DNA of 64,000 nt from Actinophytocola sp044466355 (GTDB lineage: Bacteria > Actinomycetota > Actinomycetes > Mycobacteriales > Pseudonocardiaceae), in NCBI RefSeq assembly GCF_044466355.1, contig NZ_JBITMQ010000001.1:1398830-1462829 (forward strand), read 5' to 3'. A model generated the notes under the pieces. The model searched no databases. It saw only the letters and a program-made list of their open reading frames with translations, and was not told the origin of the DNA. The position numbers and the translations under genes were made by a program. Positions 1 to 6,777 of this stretch are shown here, piece by piece; within the stretch, counting starts at the first letter, position 1, and each line of letters begins with the position of its first letter.

Positions 1-1043
1 GCCCCGGCGCCGCGGTGCTCGGCGTGAACCCGCCGGAACTGGTCGACGACACCGAGTTCCTGACGCAACTGGCGCAGGCGCGCCACGAGCCAACCGGGAC
101 CGAGGCCGACCGCCGGCAGCGCGCCGAGTTCGCCGACACCTTCGCGAGGGTGCTCGGCGACCCGAGACTGCCGTACCGGGAGTTCGTCGACGACGGCGTC
201 CAGGCCGTGGCGAGGGCGGTCGAGTACGCGACCGCCTGGAAAAGAGGCCACAACGCCGCACATGGCCGGCGCGCGCCGGGGAACCGGGTGCTGGCCCTGC
301 GGCCGCCCGGCGCTGGCCCGGAGCACGGTCCGGCCTTCGAACGCGCGGCGTTGGAACACACCCGACGGGCGTTCGCCGCGCACGGCGACGACATCGCCTG
401 CCTCGTCGCCGAGCCGATTCTGGCCGGCCCCGGCGACCACCACGTACGCGCCGGCTTCCTCCAGGCGGCGCAGCGGCTGTGCCATGACAACGACGCGCTA
501 CTCGTGCTGGACGAGGTGCGGACCGGCGTCGGGCTGACCGGTACCCCGTGGGCCTACCAGCAGCTCGGCCTCGCTCCGGACGTGGTCGCCTTCGGCGACC
601 GGCTCCGGCTCGGCGGCGTCATGGCGGGACACCGGGCGGCGCCCGCCACAGAACTCGGCGTCGCGGGCGCGCTGGCCGACCTGGTCCATGCCCGCCGGGT
701 GCTGGAGGTGGTCGAGACGCGCGACCTGTGCGGCCGCGCCAGGCGGCTCGGCCGCGTTCTGGTGGCGATGCTCGGGCGGCTCACCGTCCGGTTCCCCGAC
801 CACGTGTCCCACGTCCGCGGCCGGGGCCTGATGTGCGGGTTCGACCTGTCCTCGACGGAGGTTCGGGACGAGATGGTCGCCGGACTGCGCGAGTACGAGC
901 GCGTGCTCGTGCGGCCCGCCGGCCCGCGGTCGATCGGACTGCGAGCGCCGCTGACGGTCACACTGGAGGAGCTGGAGGCGGGCGTGTTCGCGATGCACCG
1001 CGTGCTCGCCGGTCTTGAACGCCGTTCCGTCAGAGCCGCGTAA
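1..1043 (+). CDS. L-lysine 6-aminotransferase-like protein, 5' partial, PLP lysine lost
   Basis: The frame is open to the left edge, so the gene starts outside the window; about 345 residues are seen. It resembles class III PLP aminotransferases of the lysine 6-aminotransferase (Lat) family: the segments ACLVAEPI, LLVLDEVRTGVGLTG, WAYQQLGLAPDVVAFG, GGVMAG, RGRGLMCGF and RAPLTV follow that family in order. Two things are wrong for an active enzyme. The family motif FGKKTQ reads FGDRLR (D codon 597-599), so the Schiff-base lysine is gone. The NSTWGGN-type phosphate loop is missing, as is a block around the PLP-stacking region. It may be a pseudo-enzyme or a decaying gene; the frame itself is open. 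It converges on the class III lanthipeptide operon, with a shared hairpin between them. The family call is by recalled consensus, not by search. Confidence 0.7.
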   Translation, partial: PGAAVLGVNPPELVDDTEFLTQLAQARHEPTGTEADRRQRAEFADTFARVLGDPRLPYREFVDDGVQAVARAVEYATAWKRGHNAAHGRRAPGNRVLALRPPGAGPEHGPAFERAALEHTRRAFAAHGDDIACLVAEPILAGPGDHHVRAGFLQAAQRLCHDNDALLVLDEVRTGVGLTGTPWAYQQLGLAPDVVAFGDRLRLGGVMAGHRAAPATELGVAGALADLVHARRVLEVVETRDLCGRARRLGRVLVAMLGRLTVRFPDHVSHVRGRGLMCGFDLSSTEVRDEMVAGLREYERVLVRPAGPRSIGLRAPLTVTLEELEAGVFAMHRVLAGLERRSVRAA

Positions 1044-1129
1044 CGCCACCCTGCCCACGGTGACGTGATCGCGGCACGCTGACGTCCGATGTGGACATTC
1101 TGTTCGTGGCGACGTCGGGCGGACTGGGC

Positions 1130-1166
1130 GCTGGCGGGCACGACAACGGCTGTCGTGCCCGCCAGC
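1130..1166. terminator. Strong bidirectional terminator hairpin
   Basis: Perfect 16-bp inverted repeat (gctggcgggcacgaca at 1130-1145 and its complement at 1151-1166) around a 5-nt loop. It sits between the aminotransferase-like gene (+) and the last gene of the class III lanthipeptide operon (-), so it can end transcription from both sides. There is no T-tract, as is common in actinomycetes. Confidence 0.8.
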
Positions 1167-1174
1167 CGGTCACC

Positions 1175-1309
1175 TCATCGTGGCACGGTGCAGTACGACG
1201 TGTGGGTTCCGTCGCAGTCCACCACGCTGATCCAGCTGCCCAGGGTCGTGATCGCCGCGTCCGTGGACGCAGGCGCGGAGATTCCCTGCAGGGCCAGTAC
1301 TTGTTCCAT
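1175..1309 (-). CDS. lanA: Class III lanthipeptide precursor peptide 1 (44 aa)
   Basis: A 44-residue peptide starting MEQVLALQ and ending SYCTVPR. The VLALQ segment matches the hydrophobic (I/L)LxLQ leader motif recognised by class III synthetases. The C-terminal half has a textbook labionin pattern, S25-x2-S28-x3-C32, and a second, tighter one, T35-x2-S38-x-C40. The start is fixed by an AAAGGAAA ribosome site just upstream. The gene lies 11 nt after the stop of the upstream lanKC (1321-3693), so the precursor is the last gene of the operon. It differs from precursor 2 in core sequence, in using Thr for the second ring and in having an extra TVPR tail. Product ring structure is inferred. Confidence 0.85.
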   Translation of the reverse strand: MEQVLALQGISAPASTDAAITTLGSWISVVDCDGTHTSYCTVPR

Positions 1310-1320
1310 CTGTTTTCCTT

Positions 1321-3693
1321 TCAACTTCCGGACTTCGTGTCGTCCGAGGCTCCGTCCAGGACATGGGTCAGCGCGAGCAGCACACCGGCGCTGCCGTCCG
1401 CGAGGTCGCCGCACAACCGCGACTCCAATGAGCCGAGCACGCACAGCCCCTGTGGCCGCCGGATCGCGTACTTGGTGAGCCCGCAGGCGATGCGTACCGC
1501 GGTGGCGTGGTCGTCCTGGCTGCCCGCGTGCACGGCATGCGTCGCCATGGCGTACGCCCAGGACGCCGCCCCCTGATAAAGGCCGGGGCGCACGGAGTTG
1601 AGCGCTCGGCAGCCGGACAGGACAGCGGGCAACGCGCTGGTGCAGCGTTCGTCACCGGTCGCCGCGGCGAGCTTGGTCAGCACAGTGGCGACGCCGGCAG
1701 ACCCTGCGGCCAGGTAGTAGATGATCCGGCGTCCGCCCCTGTCGGTGAAGACGAGTTCGCCGCCGATCCGCGTGGCACTCGCGAGCTCGTCGTGGAGGAG
1801 GTCCAGTGCCTGCGCGGTGTACCGATCGTCCGAGGTCCGCCGGCCCAGTTCGTGGAGGAACAGCGCGACGCCACTGCGGCCCTCGGCCAGACCTGCCGTG
1901 CCGTGGTCGCGCGAAGGCACCCGTTCGGCGAGGTCGGCGGCGCGCGCGACGAGGTCCGTGTCACCGACGACGTCCGCGACACGCAGTGCGGCCAACCCGG
2001 TCCCGGCCGCTCCGAACCACAGGCCCGGGCTCGCGTGCGGACTGCGCAGCGCCTTGCCTGCGAGGTGGTGCGCCAGGTCGTGGTCGCCAAGCTCGGCCAG
2101 CACCACGGCGATTCCCGCCAGGCCGTCCTGCAGGCCGCTCGGCAGCGTGCTCGTCGCGCCGAGCACGTCGCGACGGAAACGGGTGACCAGCTCGGGCGGG
2201 ACGGCCGCCCCGGCCCGGCGCAGCGCGTACAGGATGCCCGCGGTGCCGTGAGCGAGGCTGTGGCTGTCGGCCGCGGACATCTCGGCGGGTGGCGGGAACA
2301 GCCAGTCCTCGCGGTCGGGTGCCGCGACAGCGAGGAGGCCGTCGGTCAGGCCCGCCGCCAGCCTGCGGAGGCCGTGGACGGGATCGGTGTCCAGTTGCTC
2401 GGCACTGGGCAGGGCGTCGTCGGTGACAGGGCACGTGTAGTACTTGGCCGCGCGGTCCCACAGGACGGCCGGAACCGGCCCGAGGTCACGGCGTAGCAGG
2501 TCCGCTCGTCCCGCCGGATCGGTCACGAGTGGCTGGTGCAGGGGGAAGAGCACGAACATCGCCAGCGCGGAAAGGGCGTAGTCGTCCGCACCGGGAACGG
2601 GACGACAGTCAGGGGGCGGGGAGAAGGCGCCGGTCAGAGGTGTCTCCCCGAGTGGGGTCACGTCGCCGAAGCCCACGAGACGTGGCCGGTCGTCGTGGAC
2701 GACGACGTTCGTGTGGTCGAGTGCGCCGAAGCACAACCCCATGTCGCGCAGCGTTTTCAGGTCCCGGCGAACGGTGTCGACGAGCCGGGCGCAGCGCAGC
2801 AGGTAGGCGTCTCGTTCGCTGGCAGGTGCGGAGAGCCGGTAGAGCACGCTGTTCGCCGCGCACCACAGGAGAAGTGGTTGACCGGGCACGGACTCCCGCA
2901 CGAGGAACTCGTGTTCCCACGCGGTGAAGTAGTCGACCGGTGCGGGACAGATGCGGGGTGCGGCCGCGTGTACGCGCTGGAGCATCCGGTACTCGTGCCG
3001 GAGTCGTTGCCGCGCACTGCGACCGTCGGCGTCGAAGCCGATGTGCGCTCTCGCTTCCTTCACCAGGACGGGGAGGCCGGTGGTCAGGTCGGTCGCCAGA
3101 TATATGCCGCCGCTCGCCGTGTGGCCGCAGGCCGCGGTCACCCGGTAACGGCCGTTGAGGACGTGTTCGCCGTGTGCGGGCGGCGGCGCGCTCGTCGAGG
3201 TGAGCGGGTCGGGAACCCCGTCGGGCAACCGGTACTGCACGACGGTGTCCCGGTACCGGCGATGGGTGAGCAGGTGCGGCCCGTGCTCCGCGGCGAGATC
3301 GGTCGCGAGCCGTGCCAGCAGCCGCCGGAGCGTCGCGGTGTCCCCGGGTTGCGCCGCGCAGAACATGCCAGCGAGCTCGCGCGGCGCCGAGCGGGCGGTC
3401 AGCGCGCGGGCGATCGCGGTGGACTGCACATGGCGGAACGGGACGTCCAGCGCGACACACGCGGCGGCGACGCGGTCCAGCACGGCCTCGGCGCGCTCGG
3501 GCACGGTGGTGATGCCGATCGACCACGGCTCGTCCTCGACGGTGCCGGTGGATGACCATTCGGTCCACCAGCCCGCATGCCGTGATCGCCACGTGGTCGG
3601 CACCCCTGCCGGATGCAGGGGTGATCCGGTCGTGACCGGGTCGGTGTGGAACTCGGGTGAGCCGGCCGGTGCGAGGTCGAGCAGTGGTGTCAT
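1321..3693 (-). CDS. lanKC: Class III lanthipeptide synthetase LanKC with degenerate kinase
   Basis: About 790 aa. The order is that of LanKC enzymes: N-terminal lyase region (1-210), Ser/Thr-kinase-like domain (about 225-430) and a LanC-like cyclase (about 470-790) without the classical zinc ligands, as usual in class III. The ATP-binding lysine survives (VLVKEARAHIG). The catalytic loop reads GALDHTN where the neighbour paralogue has VDVSPTN, so the base Asp is Ala324, and the metal-binding DFE is GFG (Gly341). The kinase is therefore predicted weak or dead. The ATG at 3693 (MTPLLDL) was chosen; longer readings run into the assembly gap. It may act as lyase/cyclase on peptide phosphorylated by the second LanKC. 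The gene is 11 nt upstream of precursor 1. Confidence 0.85.
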   Translation of the reverse strand: MTPLLDLAPAGSPEFHTDPVTTGSPLHPAGVPTTWRSRHAGWWTEWSSTGTVEDEPWSIGITTVPERAEAVLDRVAAACVALDVPFRHVQSTAIARALTARSAPRELAGMFCAAQPGDTATLRRLLARLATDLAAEHGPHLLTHRRYRDTVVQYRLPDGVPDPLTSTSAPPPAHGEHVLNGRYRVTAACGHTASGGIYLATDLTTGLPVLVKEARAHIGFDADGRSARQRLRHEYRMLQRVHAAAPRICPAPVDYFTAWEHEFLVRESVPGQPLLLWCAANSVLYRLSAPASERDAYLLRCARLVDTVRRDLKTLRDMGLCFGALDHTNVVVHDDRPRLVGFGDVTPLGETPLTGAFSPPPDCRPVPGADDYALSALAMFVLFPLHQPLVTDPAGRADLLRRDLGPVPAVLWDRAAKYYTCPVTDDALPSAEQLDTDPVHGLRRLAAGLTDGLLAVAAPDREDWLFPPPAEMSAADSHSLAHGTAGILYALRRAGAAVPPELVTRFRRDVLGATSTLPSGLQDGLAGIAVVLAELGDHDLAHHLAGKALRSPHASPGLWFGAAGTGLAALRVADVVGDTDLVARAADLAERVPSRDHGTAGLAEGRSGVALFLHELGRRTSDDRYTAQALDLLHDELASATRIGGELVFTDRGGRRIIYYLAAGSAGVATVLTKLAAATGDERCTSALPAVLSGCRALNSVRPGLYQGAASWAYAMATHAVHAGSQDDHATAVRIACGLTKYAIRRPQGLCVLGSLESRLCGDLADGSAGVLLALTHVLDGASDDTKSGS

Positions 3694-3835
3694 CGTCGGT
3701 CCGTTCGACGTGGTCGGGCGATATGGCGGTGGGGGGGGGCGCCCGGCGGGCGGCCGAAACCCCCACCGCCAACACGACACACGCCACACTGACGCCGGGC
3801 ACTGGTCCAAACACGAGGAATGATGAACAAATACA

Positions 3836-3965
3836 NNNNNNNNNNGTGGTTCGGGGCGGCGCGGGGGGGGGGGCGGGGGGGGGGGGGGGGGGGCGGGGGG
3901 CGGGGGGGGGGGGGGGGGGGGTTGGGGGGGGGGGGGGGGGCGGGGGGGGCCCCCCCCCCCCCCGC
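3836..3965. other. Assembly gap plus poly-G/poly-C low-complexity artefact
   Basis: Positions 3836-3845 are ten N. From about 3850 to 3963 the sequence is nearly pure G with a terminal run of C, unlike any other part of the window, and a 9-G run lies at about 3731-3739. This looks like sequencing artefact at two contig ends joined by a scaffold gap. The gene-free stretch 3694-4021, between lanKC1 and precursor 2, holds only this. Any reading frame through it should be ignored, and the distance between the two halves is not reliable. Confidence 0.95.
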
Positions 3966-4021
3966 CACGAGTCAGCGGAACACGCGTGTCACGGTGCGGT
4001 CCCGTTGCCGTGCTCGCTGGT

Positions 4022-4147
4022 TCAGCAGACGGCGAGGCTGACGTCGCTGCGGCACATGCCGATGCTGATCGTGCTCCACGAGGCCGCGTCCTCCCCGCTC
4101 TCGACGGCGAGCTGGGACATCTCCTGCAGGGCGAGGATGTTCTGCAT
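4022..4147 (-). CDS. lanA: Class III lanthipeptide precursor peptide 2 (41 aa)
   Basis: A 41-residue peptide starting MQNILALQEM and ending SLAVC, too short for ordinary gene calling. ILALQ is the class III leader motif. The core carries two perfect labionin motifs in a row: S25-x2-S28-x3-C32 and S34-x2-S37-x3-C41, the spacing of labyrinthopeptin-like two-labionin products. A strong AAGGAG ribosome site precedes the ATG by about 6 nt. It lies 36 nt downstream of lanKC2, mirroring the lanKC1/precursor 1 arrangement, so each synthetase has its own substrate gene directly behind it. Downstream is the assembly gap. Confidence 0.88.
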   Translation of the reverse strand: MQNILALQEMSQLAVESGEDAASWSTISIGMCRSDVSLAVC

Positions 4148-4183
4148 TGTTTTCTCCTTTTCCTTGTGGTGATTCGTACGCTG

Positions 4184-6769
4184 CTATCCGGTGGTTCCGG
4201 GCAACGTGCGTTCGTGGCGCTGTCGGCCGCCGAGCCGGTCGACGGTGAACAGCGGATCCTGGCCTGGTTCGAGCAGCGTGTGCAGGAACAACAGCACTCC
4301 GGCTGAGCCGCTCCAGAGGTCGGCGCTGTACCGGCTGCGTCCCTCGCCGAGGAACCGGACCCCGTGCTCCCACGGGACGGCGTACTTGAACAGCGCCGTT
4401 CCGGTCCGGGTGGCCATGCCGGCGCTGGTGGTGTCACCGGTGAGCCTGGCGTGCTCGGCCAGCGCGAAGCCGAGACCGGTTATTCCCTGGTACAGGCCGG
4501 CCATGACGGTGAACGGGCCACCGAGCCGCAGCCGCAGCCGCTCCTGGGCGTCCTGGAGCCGCTCGTCGTCACGGGCCGCGAGGCACCGGGTGGTGACGAG
4601 CAGCATGCCCGCCGAACCGCAGTGCACGTACGGCATGCTGCGGGAGTCCCGGTCCGAGACCGGGAAGGCCAGGTCGGGCGCGTCCGGTGCGCTCGCGCGG
4701 TCGAGTTCCTCGTGCAGCAGCCGGACGGCACGGTCGAGCAGGCGGTCGTCCCCGGTGACCGCCGCGAGTTGCTGGAGCATCAGCGCGATCCCGCACCGGC
4801 CCTCGAGCAGGCCGGTGGCGTTGTCCTTGCCCAGCCCCGGAGTCAGGTCGTCGGGCAGCGCCAGCGTGATGGCCTCGGCGCGGTCGAGGTGGTGGCGGTC
4901 ACCGGTGTGCCCGAACATCGCGAGGTGGGCCATGGCGACACCGGCCGACCCGCTGCCGTAGGTGTGGCAGCTGCCGGTGATCGGGTGCCGGTCCGCCGCG
5001 TCGAGCAACCGCCGTGCGTCGTCGAGGTGGCCGAGATCGGCGAGCACCCATGCGATCCCGCTGCCGCCGTACATGAGACCGGGCGCGAACTCGCCTTCCC
5101 TCGCCTGGGTGCGCAACCGGTCGACCGCGGCGGCGGGGACCGGCTCGTCCGCGGCGCGCAGCGCGTGGACCACGCCCGCGGTGCCGAACGCGACACACGC
5201 CGGGTTCGTGCCGAACCCCTTCGGCACGGTCGGGTAGGTCCACTGTGGATCATCCGGTCGCGCCATCGCGGCCAGTCCGGTCGCGACCTTCGCACGGAGC
5301 TCGCGCAGGTGCCGGAGCGGGTCCGCGGCGACCTCGCCGGGCGCCGGACAGCCGTTCCCGGCCGGGGAGGGGCGGTGGAAGCGCGTCGCGGCCGACCACA
5401 GCGCCTCCGGCACGTCACCGAGCTCGTCGAGCTCGTGGCGCAGGTGGGACAGGGCGTCCGGGTGCCGCTCGATCACCTGCGCCATCGGCGCCATGAGGAA
5501 CTGGGCGATCGCGGCCAGCCCGTACTCGTCGTAGACGACCGGGTCGTCGCCGACCAGGGCGGGCGGCGGGGTGAACCCCTCCGTGCCCATCGGCCGCAGG
5601 TCGTCGGTGTCGAGGCGGTGGGCGGCCTCGAAGTCGACGAGGCGCACGCCGAGGTCGTCTGTGACGAGCACGTTGGTGGGGCTGACGTCGACGAAGACGT
5701 AGCCGTGCTCGTGCAGCACGGCGAACAACTTCTCCAGCGCCGTCATGATGCGGACACACTTGTCGTGGTACTGGGCCATCTCCGCCCTGGTCGGTGCGGA
5801 GCGGATCAGGGTGTTGTGCGCGACCATCCAGTTCTTCAGCGGCGTGCCCTCGACGAATTCCATGACGAGGAACTCGTGTTCCCACTCCGTGAAGTACTCG
5901 ACCGGTTCCGGCGCGACGCCGGGGCAGGCCTCGTGCAGTTCGCGCAACGTCCGCCACTCGCGCCGCAGTCGTTCCGGCGCGCACCGCCCGCCCCAGTCGA
6001 CCCCGGTGTGCCCGCGTGCCTCCTTGACGAGGACGGTGCGCCCGGTCGCCTCGTGCCGGGCGCGGTAGGCGCCGCCCGCGTTGCTGTGCTGGAGCGCTGC
6101 CTGGAACGTGATGCCGTGGAAGCTGGTGCTGGGCGTCTCTTCCGCGGTGTCCTCGAGGAACGGGTCCGTGACGGTCGGCGGGAGCACGAACGACACGTGC
6201 CTGCGGTCCTCGACGGGTTCGCCGTCCGGGCCGAGGACGACGGGCAGCCCGGTGCCGTCCGGTTGCCGCACCAGCTGTCTGGCGAACGAACCGTAGCGGT
6301 AGTGGACTGTCCTGGAGTCCCGGTAGCGGCGGTCGCTGAGGATGTACGGACCGTCCTCATCGGACAGGTCGGCGCGCAGCCGCTCCATGATCGCCCGCGC
6401 CGCCGCCTCGTCCGCCGGGTACAGGGCGCAGAACTTGCCGCTCTGTGGCCGTGCCGCGTGTTTGTGGTTCAGCAGCAGGAAGTGCAGCCGCGCCGACAGG
6501 TGCTTGAACGGGACCCCGTGGTCGGCGCAGGCACGTGCGACCACGTCGAGCACGGGGGAGAGCCGGTCCGGGCGGGCGGACACGTGCACCTTCCACCCCT
6601 GTCGCGGTGTCGTGTGCCCGGCCGGGCGCCAGAACCGCCACATGCCCTCGGTGACCTCGGCCCAGTCCGGCGGCATGGCCGAGGGCCGGTACGACGCGCC
6701 GACGTCGGCGGCCGCCTCGAGGGGCAGGTAGTAGTCGGGGTCGGCGAAGGTGAAAGAGATCTCCTGCAT
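4184..6769 (-). CDS. lanKC: Class III lanthipeptide synthetase LanKC (intact kinase)
   Basis: 861 aa, a normal length for LanKC. It phosphorylates Ser/Thr in the precursor, eliminates phosphate and cyclises to lanthionine/labionin. The lyase region (1-240) is followed by a kinase-like domain with the ATP lysine in VLVKEARGHTG, catalytic loop VDVSPTN (Asp361) and metal site DFE (Asp379), then a LanC-like domain of GxxG repeats (about 520-850). The start MQEISFTF has an AGGAGGAA site that overlaps the stop codon of the exporter gene; the two genes are 8 nt apart, so they are co-transcribed and probably coupled. Precursor 2 follows 36 nt downstream. It is the only complete kinase of the two LanKCs here and could serve both peptides. 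Confidence 0.92.
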   Translation of the reverse strand: MQEISFTFADPDYYLPLEAAADVGASYRPSAMPPDWAEVTEGMWRFWRPAGHTTPRQGWKVHVSARPDRLSPVLDVVARACADHGVPFKHLSARLHFLLLNHKHAARPQSGKFCALYPADEAAARAIMERLRADLSDEDGPYILSDRRYRDSRTVHYRYGSFARQLVRQPDGTGLPVVLGPDGEPVEDRRHVSFVLPPTVTDPFLEDTAEETPSTSFHGITFQAALQHSNAGGAYRARHEATGRTVLVKEARGHTGVDWGGRCAPERLRREWRTLRELHEACPGVAPEPVEYFTEWEHEFLVMEFVEGTPLKNWMVAHNTLIRSAPTRAEMAQYHDKCVRIMTALEKLFAVLHEHGYVFVDVSPTNVLVTDDLGVRLVDFEAAHRLDTDDLRPMGTEGFTPPPALVGDDPVVYDEYGLAAIAQFLMAPMAQVIERHPDALSHLRHELDELGDVPEALWSAATRFHRPSPAGNGCPAPGEVAADPLRHLRELRAKVATGLAAMARPDDPQWTYPTVPKGFGTNPACVAFGTAGVVHALRAADEPVPAAAVDRLRTQAREGEFAPGLMYGGSGIAWVLADLGHLDDARRLLDAADRHPITGSCHTYGSGSAGVAMAHLAMFGHTGDRHHLDRAEAITLALPDDLTPGLGKDNATGLLEGRCGIALMLQQLAAVTGDDRLLDRAVRLLHEELDRASAPDAPDLAFPVSDRDSRSMPYVHCGSAGMLLVTTRCLAARDDERLQDAQERLRLRLGGPFTVMAGLYQGITGLGFALAEHARLTGDTTSAGMATRTGTALFKYAVPWEHGVRFLGEGRSRYSADLWSGSAGVLLFLHTLLEPGQDPLFTVDRLGGRQRHERTLPGTTG

Positions 6770-6777
6770 CGTTCCTC

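Noticed and set aside
3657..4437. Open frames on both strands running through the N gap and poly-G tract
   Set aside because: They exist only because homopolymer and N do not encode stops; the lanKC1 start was set at 3693 instead.
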